Source: Persicaria tinctoria
Lineage: Eukaryota > Streptophyta > Magnoliopsida > Caryophyllales > Polygonaceae
Length of the DNA stretch: 64,000 nucleotides
Assembly: GCA_037127255.1 (NCBI GenBank)
Contig: JBANSL010000007.1
Span: 66,887,538 to 66,951,537, forward strand
Reading direction: 5' to 3'
Positions 10,207 to 22,005 of the stretch are shown one piece after another. Within the stretch, counting starts at the first letter, position 1. The number at the start of each line of letters is the position of its first letter. A model generated the notes under the pieces. It saw only the letters and a program-made list of their open reading frames with translations, was not told the origin of the DNA and searched no databases. A program made the position numbers and the translations under genes.

Positions 10207-10425
10207 CTGTTCTAAAATATAAGTTGTTTTGACTTTGTGACACGTTCTTTAAAGAGCTAAAAAATATATAACATATTAACTATTTTATATATTTTTTAAA
10301 ATAATATTAAACGTATTATTAATAAGTATAATATTATTTTAAAAAAAATTAATATATTTTTTAGCTCCTTAAAAATTGGGACATAAAGTCAAAATGACTT
10401 ATATTTTAGAATAGAGGGAGTAGTT
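10207..10425. mobile_element. Stowaway-like MITE
   Basis: The arms TTCTAAAATATAAGTTGTTT (left) and, inverted, TTCTAAAATATAAGTCATTT (right) enclose an A+T-rich centre. The right end reads inverted CTACTCCCTCTATTC, a Stowaway-style terminus next to TA. The left terminus is degraded, so the exact start is uncertain. Confidence 0.55.
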
Positions 10426-11050
10426 AATTTGGAGATATAGAATGAATCTAGGAAACCAAACAAGGCCTTAGTGAAAATGAATACTCACAGGTACACAAAA
10501 TCATGAAAATAAGGGGTTGACTTGGTATAAGTGCGGGACTGCGGGGTATAGAAAAAATAGTAATACTCCCAAGAGAGGCTTGTCGTGGGGTGAGTTATGT
10601 GGAAAAACGAGCTCTCGGCGTGCAATTGAGAGTAGTTGGCATGCGATTGAGCCACCGCACACCGCAGTGTGTGCTATCATATGATATGATATGATGGCCG
10701 TGCAGTTTCCATTTATCGTCTGAAACGTACGGTACAGTCAACGCCCTAACGTTTCGATTTCAACCTAACCCTTTCACGCCCCTTCATTCAACCTGTCACT
10801 GTCAGGATATATCACACACTGGAGGATGGGTGTTCGGATGGATGAAATCTAGATTGGAGTCATATACGTATATGGTATTATGGTGGGTTTTGAGGATTAG
10901 AGATTACACTGGGTTAAGGTTTTGGTCTGGTATGTGACTATGTGTACATTTGGATCAGGAAATGGCACAATCGGTGTTTCTTAACTTTTACAGTAAAAGA
11001 CTAGTTTTAATCTCTAGTTTTTTTTTTTTTTTTTTTTGTTTTTTTTTTAA
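10426..11050. other. Intergenic stretch, no gene
   Basis: No coding sequence is seen. There is a short ATATG microsatellite at about 10675-10695 and a homopolymeric T tract at about 11018-11048. Confidence 0.4.
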
Positions 11051-14000
11051 ATGTAGGAGACGTCTATATATAATATACTATTATATGTTACCCGTGGTCT
11101 TGCACGGCATGTTAATCTTTTTTACTATTATATTCTCGTATGTTATTTTTTTACTATTATTTTTAAATGATATTAATATTAAATTTAGATTGTTACTATA
11201 AAAGTTAAAATAAAGTTGGATAAAATATTACTCTTCAAATTTAATCTTATTCTTTTTAATGGATAATATATATTTTATCGGAAATTAGATTGGTGATTGA
11301 TCTGATTAATTAATTAATTAACTAATAAGACTTACTTTATAATTTATAAAAATAAAATCATTCTAATATGAGTTATGAGTTCAAGTGATATTTTCTGAAG
11401 TGAAAATTTTACAGTCTAATTTTTTTACGTGAATTTTATATCATATATATTGACTAAGAACTGCTATTTCAGCAAAGGGCTAGTTTCTACAATTTCCTCT
11501 AATAGTTATATGTGTTATTTCATCCGGCTGCCACATATTTCTTCATAATGTGATTGATCAATTTATTTTCTTTAAATGAAAAAAGTTTTATTTTTTTTAA
11601 TTTTAATGATAGAAAACCTATCTAAGGTGTCTTGAATATATATATATATATACTTTAATCTTGCAATTGCCTAACTACAGCCTTATTTACAAATATTAAT
11701 ATATAGTTTAATACTACTATGATAAATTATGTAGTATGTACCCATATTAACCCATAATAAGTTCCAAAATATGTAGTAAGTTGTTCAACAAATTAAATTT
11801 TATTATATCAACTATCCATGTTTAATTTTTTATTAATAAATTGTGAAAGTAAAATAAGTATTATTTTAAAATAAGATTCTACTTTAATCTAAATATAAGT
11901 TTATAATGGATAGATTATTTGGTCTAAAAAGATAAGTTTTTTACCTAATTATATTCGTTTATTAATTGATGAGGCCCAAAATATAATACCACTTTAATCC
12001 AGAAAATGTCACGTAAGCGAAAATAATTGTTTATATATAATTGTTAATTATAAATATATATATACTTATTAATTGATGTGGCTAAAAAAGGTAATACCAT
12101 TTTAATCCAGAATTTGACACGTATGAAAAAATACTCCTGTTTTAATCCAAAAAATTTCATGGATGTGAAATCGCACCATAGGCCATTTCAGACCTCTACT
12201 TTAGTATTTTACACACATACACTTATTATTGATAAGTATGAAAGTATTAAAAAATTAATATATTATACAATTTTTAGCCTTTTTTAAAAATGTGTTAAAA
12301 CCAATATGAGGTGTTTTTATTAAAGGAGGGAGTATTAGATCATTCGCATATAGCCTTGTGATATATTTATTTTAAAAATATATTTATTGTTTACAAAAAT
12401 ATTATTTTATAAATGAAAATTCATATTCATTTATTTTAAAAAAATTTATACATTTTTGAAATAATTTTGACTCAATAGCTAGGGTATATTTTAACTTGAA
12501 TCCTTTGATTTGAATTATTTTTCTAAAAAAAATTTTTATTATTATTTTTCATATATTTTTTATAAATGTATTCAAATTATCATTTATTTATAATATTATA
12601 ATAGGTAATATATACATATAAATCATATTATCTACATTATGGTAAGATTCTTAAGTTAGATATGAAGTATAAAAAAATTGTGCAAAATAATTCAAGGTAA
12701 AAGATTCTATTAATGATAGGTTTTGTAATGATGTTAAATATTTATATTAAAAATTAATATAACATAATTTTTAATAATGATACATTAACACAATTTCATC
12801 TAGAAGTTATTTTTCGTACTTGAACATAATTTTTAACCAAATCTCATAAATATAACATTTTTAACCAAATCATACATTTATAACTTGAACATAACCAAAT
12901 GATAAATTAACACAATTATCTAGCGAGTTGTGACAACTAACAATTATTTTGACCGATCATACATTTATAACTTTCATCATGTTTCAAAAATTATTAATTT
13001 AGGCTAATGGGATCGATTAATTATTCAATTAAGATTATGGTTAAAGGTCACAATATAAAATTTTATCCAGTTATGTTTATTATTATGTTTAAATTCTATC
13101 CAATATTTAATCGGCAAATGTTCTTAATGTGCGATTATAATTACTGTATTTAGGGCGAGTAATAGATGTATAGATTGGTGATAATTAAGATATAATATTT
13201 TATTATTTAATTAATTTTAATTGTTAATGCAGATGAGTCATATTAAATGATGTGGCTAAAAGATAAGATTTCATTAATTGACGTGACTAAATTAAGCGGG
13301 ATCAGATTGAGCCAAAATACATGGATTAAATTGATTGGACACTCATTAATTGACGTGTAAAAAAACTCGGTTAGAATGCACCAGAAAATGACACGTAAGC
13401 GAATCACTAATCTTATTACCCGCGTTCTTTGCGGTTTCTTAATAAATTATATACCCTATTGTTTTATTATACTTATTCCTAATATGTATGAAATTATAAA
13501 AATAAAATGAATGAAACAAATTGATATTTTTATGTAGTTTTTATCTTCTTAAAAATTAGTATATACTCCGTTTATTTTCCAATCAAATTAGTTATGAATT
13601 TTTGTACATTAAGAAAAATTCAAAAGAGTCATAATTAGTTAGAATTTGATATCTTGAATAGATAATTGGAAATATATTTATGAAAATAGATTAATGTTTT
13701 ATGCATGTAGGATGACATGTAGATAAATAGATTCGGTCTTCATATGAGCTAACTTAAAAATTAGTATATACTCCGTTTTTTTAATCAATCCATTCTCAAT
13801 TATTTTAAATAACAATGTCTATCAATTTTATTTAAAAAAAAGATCTATCTTCTACGTATTACAATTTTATAACACACAATATAATTAAATCATTATATAA
13901 TATTCTAACAAAATATTTTTTTAATATAAGGGAGATTTATAATGTATGTCTACTAATTTAACCTTATCTAATACTCCGTAATGTTTGAGTGAAAGATAAT

Positions 14001-15720
14001 TTAACACCAGTTTTCGGGCATCACTCTTCATTCATATATATACGAAATGAAATCGCATCAGATGCCGTTGCAGACCTATGTTTTAGTATTTTATATAGAT
14101 ATAGATATTATAGATTTCTTTTGTAAAATTTGACGGCGGTATACATTGATTCATTTTTTAAAATTTTCTCATCAAATTTGACACGTATTATCTATTGAAA
14201 AATATTGACGGGGTATATACATATTGAAAAGATAAATAATACTGTATTGACTTATTAATAATGAACCAAATATTGTGATACGTATGCAAAACTATTGACG
14301 GTGATAAATTATGACAAAAAGATAAATAATTGACATAGATAAAAAAGATAATATCGTATCAATCCATAATATGACACGTATGCGATATTAATTGATGTAG
14401 ATAAAAAAAGATATTTTTATATATACGAAGATAATTGTATACAAAGAAAATCAAACAAATATTCATTATTTCTTTCTGAATCCTTTTTATTTTCCGGATA
14501 AAATAATCAATAAAAAAAGAAGAAGAAAAAAGAAGGAAAGAAGCTACATGACGATTAATTTCGAATTTAGTTCAAGAAATTTATATTATCATGGATGAAC
14601 GATTGGATATATCGAAAGTATTCGGTCCGACACAATTTATGGTGCAATTCAAGCTTTCATCTACGATCTTTTAGAAATGGAATATTGGGTACATTAGAGT
14701 TTTCCCTAATTCCGTTATTGAATATATCAGCTAAGTGAAACCATTGGTTTCAACCTAAAGATTGCTGTTTTTTTTATTGTATATATATATATATTATTTA
14801 ATTTGATCTAAAACATACAATAATTAACCAAATATTGGATAGATTATTTGATATAAAAAGATAAGTTTTTTACCTAACCATATTGACTTATTAATTGATA
14901 TGATAAAAAAAAATTATTTTATCTGTGATTTAAAGATATATTCCGGATGAAAAAATTAACTTGATGTGGCTAAAAGATGAGGATTATGTTAACTAAATGA
15001 TAGGTTTTATTTCTTTTCTAAAATTTTATTTGGAAAAAAAAAACTATTTGATAAGGAAGATAACAAAAAATAAGGAAAGGGGGGAGACGTAGAACATAGT
15101 AGAGAGTGAGAGAGAGCAACGATATTTTATTGTTCATGAGATTTTATTTTTATCATATATGTATATTCAAACAAATAAATCACAACCTTAATTTTGTATA
15201 GATAAATAATTGAATTGGGGAAAATTATTTCATAATCTGGTTTTTAAAACTATTTCCTTTAGTACGTAATTAATTTAATTTTTATGACTCTTTTTAATAA
15301 GTTTATAATTGCACGTAAACTCAAATTTAATAAAATTATACCATCGTTTCGAACATACTTTAAATTTGTATATTCATATTAATTTGTATTATTATAGTAT
15401 TTGCAATAAAGTCATCCTAATTAATCATGTTTAATTTCTCTTTCAAAGAAGATAGGTTGATTATTTAAGGCTTGTTTATTTAATATTCGATCGAGTAAAT
15501 AAACTAATCATGGTCAAGAGAGGTGCTCATCTTTTCTGACGAATTTCATGAATCATGGAATCTGAACCAAAAACTGAAAAATTTGGATAGAATTTGTGTG
15601 TATACTGTAGAGCGTCGACTTCCAATTTGTGCATAGGCTGCAAACAAACTATACTCGGCAGGCTCCTAATTAAATCCATCATCCACCTCAAATCTGTGTG
15701 TAGACTTTAGAGCGTCAGTA

Positions 15721-16306
15721 TGAATAAAGCTATTTTAGGGACCTTATTTTAGGAATATAAAGCTATTATACACGTAGTAGGATCTACACATGATGAATAA
15801 AGTCAAAACGTACTATACCTCTTGAAGCGGCAAGTCTTGATTTGCAACTATTAAAAGTTGTTGATCTGGCTAATGATATTGAAGGTTTCATGCTTGGTGG
15901 TGACTCATAGATTAGAATATATATATAGCAACTAAAATATTCTATCTTAAACCGTTAATTATTTATTTATTCAACACAAAATCTTATGAGATATATAACC
16001 ATACAAATATATTCAATTTCATCTAAAAGATAAAATTTTCAACTAAGTATGACATAAGGTTGAATATTTTTTTATACACATATATTCAATTTTATCTAAA
16101 AAGATAGAATATTTGACAAAGATTGGTTATATTGAATAGATTATTGATCTTTTTACTAATTATATTGGCTTATTAATTGGTGGGGCCTAAAAATATAATA
16201 CCGCTTTAATCTAGAAAATGCCACGCAGGCGAAAATAATCCCGTTTAATCCAGAAAATTCCGTGGCAGCGAGGTCGCTCCAGCGGTCTCTGTTTTAGTAT
16301 TTTATA
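15721..16306. repeat. Direct duplication, copy 1 of 2
   Basis: This 586-bp segment, starting TGAATAAAGCTATTTTAGGG, is repeated almost base for base 718 bp downstream. A phrase CTGTGTGTAGACT...AGAGCGTCAGTA lies just before it and again just after it. It ends with the Helitron-like terminus. Confidence 0.88.
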
Positions 16307-16438
16307 TCTGTGTGTAGACTGTAGAGCGTCAGTAGTCCAATCTTCATCCACATGATACAATTTTAGATAAAAAAACTATTTTAGGGATATATATATATAT
16401 ATATACCTCTTGAAGCGGTGCAACAAATCTATGTATGA

Positions 16439-17024
16439 TGAATAAAGCTATTTTAGGGACCTTATTTTAGGAATATAAAGCTATTATACACGTAGTAGGA
16501 TCTACACATGATGAATAAAGTCAAAACGTACTATACCTCTTGAAGCGGCAAGTCTTGATTTGCAACTATTAAAAGTTGTTGATCTGGCTAATGATATTGA
16601 AGGTTTCATGCTTGGTGGTGACTCATAGATTAGAATATATATATAGCAACTAAAATATTCTATCTTAAACCGTTAATTATTTATCTATTCAACACAAAAT
16701 CTTATGAGATATATAACCATACAAATATATTCAATTTCATCTAAAAGATAAAATTTTCAACTAAGTATGATATAAGGTTGAATATTTTTTTATACACATA
16801 TATTCAATTTTATCTAAAAAGATAGAATATTTGACAAAGATTGGTTATATTGAATAGATTATTGATCTTTTTACTAATTATATTGGCTTATTAATTGGTG
16901 GGGCCTAGAAATATAATACCGCTTTAATCTAGAAAATGCCACGCAGGCGAAAATAATCCCGTTTAATCCAGAAAATTCCGTGGCAGCGAGGTCGCTCCAG
17001 CGGTCTCTGTTTTATTATTTTATA
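16439..17024. repeat. Direct duplication, copy 2 of 2
   Basis: Near-identical to 15721-16306, differing at only a few positions such as TATGACATA/TATGATATA and TTAGTATT/TTATTATT. The low divergence implies a recent segmental or Helitron-associated duplication. Confidence 0.88.
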
Positions 17025-17170
17025 TAGATATGTCTCTTTTTTTCCCATAAGTTTATTTTATTTTATTTTTTGGTCGTGCCCATAAGTTAATTATTTGTAT
17101 TGTTGCTTGTTCATTAATTAAATTTTGAATGTTTTCTTCAGCAACGGCTATTGGGGGAAGGCTTTAAGAT

Positions 17171-18340
17171 TAAACAGTCATAATAAGTGATGTAAAACAA
17201 AGTAATAAACAATATTCTAGAAGAGGTGATGAATAGAGGTGGCAAATTTTCGCAAATTTTCTGCAGACGGAACTTTAAGGCCTTGAAATGAACCCTCGCT
17301 GGACGAATTGAAACAGAACTCAAGGTTTTTAAAATCATTCAAGAAACTTGTTCAGGTTCTTACGAAAATAAACTTATCAAAGTATAATGCAGAATAAATA
17401 AATATATGGACACACGAATTGTTAACGAGGTTCGGCACGAACTTGGCCTACGTCTCCGCCTAGGGTTCTCCAACCCGTAGGATTCAAAAGCACTATTATT
17501 TCACTTCCTATGGATCCTAGATACAACCGAGAAGATCTTTCCTTCATCTAAGCACTGAAAGCCTCACCCGCTTCTATCTAGTCAACTCAGATCCCTTAGA
17601 GTCGTAGATACAACTTAGAAGAACAACACTTCTCTCAACTTGTAGCCTCACCCGCTACTATCTAGTCAACCCAAGCTCTCGTGAAATAATAGCCTAGTTA
17701 ATATGTTTGAGTAGATGTATACTCTTAGTATAACACTTTAGACTTGTACAATGAAGCTCTAGAAACTCTCAAAAGATAAAGCAAGAACAACAATGGAGAA
17801 AGAGAGAATCAAAGATGGATGATCGCAATGGAGAACGCTTTGCTTGAATGCTCGAGTGTGTTCTTCTTCTCCGCTTGCATCGTCCCTTTTATAAGTTTGA
17901 AGTGGCTGGAGGGGCCGTGCTGATTTTTGAACGTTTGAATTTGAATTGCTGAATCTTTTCTTTCCACAAAATCATCACACAAATCTTCTCCTTATCTTCA
18001 TATCATCGCTTTCCTTGAATACAAATTCAGCCCTTTGTAAAAGATATTCCGGCGATTGAATCTTCTAGAATCTGCATAAAATATCTCAGGAACCTTTTCA
18101 AACATATGTTATAAAATATGCACATAAAAATCTTTAACAAATAAATATATTACATATTTGACGTATCCAGTTCGTCCAATTTGCCCTTGCTGTCAAGACC
18201 TTGAAACCTGTATCCAAGTCGTCCAGTTTGCCCTTGCTGTCAAGACCTTGAAACCAGAGTCTTTGTTTTTTCTTTCATCAGCCTTTCTCAAAGACCTGTA
18301 GGTTAGCTCTCAAGATCTTACAATCAAGGTGGAGTCTTCA
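17171..18340 (-). repeat. 3' LTR of the copia element
   Basis: 1,170 bp, highly similar to 20693-21844; for example, both contain GACACACGAATTGTTAACGA and CTACGTC.CC.CCTAGGGTTC. The outer boundary is set by the AAGAT duplication, where the expected TG/CA edge reads TA. Confidence 0.9.
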
Positions 18341-18351
18341 ATCTCCCCCTT
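18341..18351 (-). promoter_or_regulatory. Polypurine tract of the copia element
   Basis: On the minus strand AAGGGGGAGAT abuts the 3' LTR (TGAAGACTCC), the position of the plus-strand primer. Confidence 0.8.
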
Positions 18352-18864
18352 GATGGAAGACAAAACAAATATCAATCATGCAAATAAATATAGCATTGCA
18401 ACATATGTATAAGCATCATATAACAAGTATAAGCGCAACACCATATAGCATAAGCATAAGCACAACACCATATAACATTGCAACATATGTATAAGCATCA
18501 TAGCATAAGCACATCACCATATAGCATAAGCACATCACCATATAGCATATCTCCCCCTTTTTGTCTTCCAACAAGTAAGGGAAGAAATCAAGTTTAAACA
18601 ATGCAGCAGACAGTCAAGACCTTGAAATGATAGCAGACAACATTATATAAACAGAGATTCAATAACCAATGCTCCCCCTACGAAGATGCTTCCCTGATCA
18701 ACATACCAAGCTCCATAGAGAAATACTAAGCAAAGAGAATCATTAGCCGCACATAACAAATATCATAAATATATTAAAAAGGAAATTCTCTTTATCACCA
18801 AGAGCGCTTGTTCCAGCCCATTTATACTCTTTGATCTTGGTGACTCCTGCAAAACAACCAAACA

Positions 18865-20638
18865 TCAACCTTTCCGACTAGACCAAGTTACAAACTCAGA
18901 TTCATAATTAGGATAGACCATGTTTGGTAGTGTAGTCCCTTTGGGAACCCAAATCTGCTTCACCTGTTCTTTCAAACGTAAAGGAAAAGTATTTCGAATT
19001 ATATAAGGGTCCTTTCTTCTATATGGACAAGTCTCTTTGACATGACCCTTTTTACAGCAAAAGAAACATGTAGGTGAACACCAATATCCCTTAGCTTTCA
19101 CAAAAGCGGTCGTAGATTTCTTTGGAAAATTCTTGTTATAGCCTATACCACTTCTGTTAAGAGATAATATTTGTTCCCCTAACATCTTTTCAAGATTAGC
19201 CTTGGATCTAGTGAATTGAATAAATGTTGTCTGCTGGTCTTTACACTTTTCAGTCAACTTAACCTTTTCTTTCTCCAAATCGTCATTGCAACGTTTCAGA
19301 GAAGAAAGGTTTTGCTTGAGATCAAAGATTTCTGATGTCAAGGCCTTGACTTTAATGTCAAGGGCTGACTGAGAAGTGTTAAGATTTCTCATTTCCAGCG
19401 ACATTTCACCTATGCTTTTCTCATGATCCTTTAGCTTCTCTTTCAAGTTGTTAATTTCGATGATGTAGCTCTCCTGGTTGATGATCATATTTTGCAAAAA
19501 TTCAGAGAGAACTACATTAGGACTAGAGATTAAGTTTCTCACTATTGTGCCGTCTAGGGTTTTCTTTTTGATAAGCCATTAAGCAGAGGTTTACTTGACC
19601 ATTTTCAGAATCTGATTCGCTAGAATAATCTGAGTCGCTCATTGCTCTCTTCTTTTGATCTTTCTTCCGATGCTTGTTCTTCTTCTTTTGAGGACACTCC
19701 TTTACCAAGTAATCTGTTTCACCACATTTAAATCAAGTTAGTATATTTGATTTCTTACTAGGGTTAGAAGACTTACCTCGGTGCTTTGAAAATCCGGAGT
19801 ATTCTCGATTTAAGAATTGCTTCTTCATCTTGAGGATTCGAGCAAGTCCTCATGTGATCAAATCAAAAGGATCTTTTTCGTCATCCTCACTCTCTTCACC
19901 TTCCGATGAACTATCCTCCTTCTCTGTTTTGATAGCCAAATTCTTCATATTGAAGGGTAGTTCACCATCTTCTTCATTAAGGACCATCTCATGTGTAATT
20001 AGCTTTCCAAGCAGATCATCTAGAGGTAGAGTTCTAAGGTCTTGAGCTTCCTCGATGGCCGACACCTAATTTGGTCCCCATTTGGACTTAGGCAAGCTTC
20101 TTAAGACCTTCCGAACTTTCTCCTCGTTCGTAAAGACTTTGCCGAGGGAGTCCAGATTGTTCACAATTTGAGTGAACCTTGTGAACATTTCTTTCACCAT
20201 CTCGTCGGAGTTCATCTTGAATAGCTCATATTGTTCAAGGAAGATACTAATTTTGCTTTCTTTGACTTGACTCGTTCCTTCATAAGTGACCACGAACTTG
20301 TCCAAGATTTCCTTGGCACTCTTGCAAGAAGAAATATGATTAAATTCGTTAGCATCAAGTGCGCAATAAAGTAAATTCATGGCTTTGTAGTTCTTAGCCA
20401 CGCTCTCCAAGTCGGCTTGATTGAATTCATTTTCTTCTTTGAGAACTATTGCTCCGGCCGCATTCTTCTTAGTTGGCACCCTTGGTCCTTGCCTAAAAAT
20501 GTTCCAAAACTCCAAGTCTTGATCAATAATAAACATTTTCATTGGCAATCTCCAATGCATAAAATTGTCACCACTGAAGAGTGGTTGTCGAAAGGTTGAT
20601 TTTCCTTGTGCAAATCATCCATCACCTATGGTAGACAT
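18865..20638 (-). pseudogene. Copia gag polyprotein, degraded
   Basis: The start ATG is at 20638, followed at codon 8 by TGA. The frame then reads the capsid (UBN2-type) region 20560-20066, including FLEQYELFKMNSDEMVKEMF and VRKVLRSLPKSKW, then an acidic stretch (20065-19850), a lysine-rich stretch with a damaged zinc knuckle (19708-19523), a predicted coiled coil and a CCHC knuckle (CFFCCKKGHVKETC, 19068-19027). The chain ends at 18865 without a protease. Several frameshifts or stops separate these parts. Gag would package element RNA in cytoplasmic particles; this copy cannot encode a continuous protein. Confidence 0.85.
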
Positions 20639-20678
20639 GATAAAACTCACAAGATTGTTAAATCAAATAGTGAGCCAA

Positions 20679-20690
20679 GCTCTGATACCA
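20679..20690 (-). promoter_or_regulatory. Primer-binding site (initiator tRNA-Met)
   Basis: On the minus strand TGGTATCAGAGC lies two bases after the 5' LTR. It is complementary to the 3' end of initiator tRNA-Met, the usual primer for plant copia elements. Confidence 0.9.
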
Positions 20691-20692
20691 AT

Positions 20693-21844
20693 TGAAGAGT
20701 CATCATATGTGATGTAAAACAAAGTAATAAAAAATACTCTAGAAGGGGGGATGAATAGAGTTGACAAATTTTGGCAAACCTTCTGCAGACGGAACTTCAA
20801 GGCCTTGAAATGAACCCCCAATGTTTTTAAATAGAACTCAGGGTCTTGAAATGTACGAAAATAAACTTATCAAAGTATAATGCGGAATAAATAAATATAT
20901 GGACACACGAATTGTTAACGAGGTTTGGCACGACCTTGGCCTACGTCCCCACCTAGGGTTCTCCAAACCGTAGGATTCAAAAGCACTATTATTTCACTTC
21001 CTATGGATCCTAGATACATCCAAGAAGATCTTCCCTTCTTCTAAGCACTCAAAGTCACACCCGCTTCTATCTAGTCAACTCAGATCCCTTAGAGTCCTAG
21101 ATACAACTTAGAAGAACAACCCTTCTCTCAACTTGTAGCCTCACCCTCTACTATCTAGTCAACCCAAGCTCTCGTGAAATAATAGCCTAGTGAATACGTT
21201 TGAGTAGATGTATATACTCTTAGTATAACACTTTAGACTTGTACAATGAAGCTCTAGAAACTCTCAAACTCTCAAATGGTAAAGCGAGAACAACAATGGA
21301 GAAAGAGAGAATCAAAGGCGGATGATTGCAATGGAGAACGCTTTGCTTGAATGCTCAAGTGTGTTCTTCTTCTCCGCTTGCATCGTCCCTTTTATAAGTT
21401 GCAGTGGATGGAGGGGTTGTGCTGATTTTTGAACATTTGAATTTGAATTGCTGAATCTTTTCTTTCCATAAAATCATCACACAAATCTTCTCCTTATCTT
21501 CATATCTTCTCTTTCCTTGAATAGAAAAATTCAGCCATTTGTAAAAGATATTCCAGCGATTGAATCTTCTAGAATTTGCATAAAATATCTTAGGATCCTT
21601 TTCAAACATATGTTATAAAATATGCACATAAAAATCTTTAACAAATAAATATATAACATATTTGACGTATCCAGTTCATCCAGTTTGCCCTTGCTGTCAA
21701 GACCTTGAAACTTGTATCCTATTCGTCCAGTTTGTCCTTGCTGTCAAGACCTTGAAACCAGAGTCTTTGTTTTGTCTTTCATCAACCTTTCTGAAAGAAA
21801 TGTAAGTTAGCTCTCAAGATCTTGCAATCAAGGTGGAGTCTTCA
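20693..21844 (-). repeat. 5' LTR of the copia element
   Basis: 1,152 bp, beginning on the minus strand TGAAGACTCCACC and ending TCTTCA, next to the tRNA primer site. Both LTRs contain a duplicated phrase around TTTG(C/T)CCTTGCTGTCAAGA. Confidence 0.9.
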
Positions 21845-22005
21845 AAGATCTTAGGTGGTTCGAACTATATATATTGGTAAGCACCGGGAAATTTGCATGG
21901 GTTCATCTGGATTCTTTCTCACCTCGGTGGGGTAAGGCTACGGCCTACCTCCATGACCGTGACACCATACCTTTTTTTTATTAGGAAAGAATTTGGATAG
22001 AGAAC

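Larger units (their letters stand above)
11055..17028. mobile_element. Cluster of Helitron-like repeats, A+T rich
   Basis: Four segments carry the same terminus: 12191-12210, 14071-14099, 16281-16307 and 17001-17028. Read on the minus strand they give TATAAAATACTAAAAC followed by a variable AGAGACCGC-type sequence, similar to the 5' ends of many plant Helitrons. GC hairpins followed by A+T-rich sequence, as at Helitron 3' ends, occur at 11092-11107 (CCGTG/CACGG) and 13420-13434 (CCGC/GCGG, followed on the minus strand by a TTAG-T end). The blocks between them share phrases such as AATGCCACGCAGGCGAAAAT. No Rep/helicase gene is present. Individual element limits cannot be fixed. Confidence 0.45.
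17171..21844 (-). mobile_element. Ty1/copia-type LTR retrotransposon with gag only
   Basis: Two long terminal repeats (17171-18340 and 20693-21844) flank 2.35 kb of internal DNA. A 5-bp duplication AAGAT lies immediately outside (17166-17170, 21845-21849). On the minus strand the LTR starts TGAAGACTCC and ends in TCTTCA; the 3' copy has drifted at its outer edge. A primer-binding site for initiator tRNA-Met lies next to the 5' LTR and a purine tract next to the 3' LTR. Only gag-related sequence is present; protease, integrase, reverse transcriptase and RNase H are missing. Mobility would have required proteins from a relative (inference). Confidence 0.9.
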
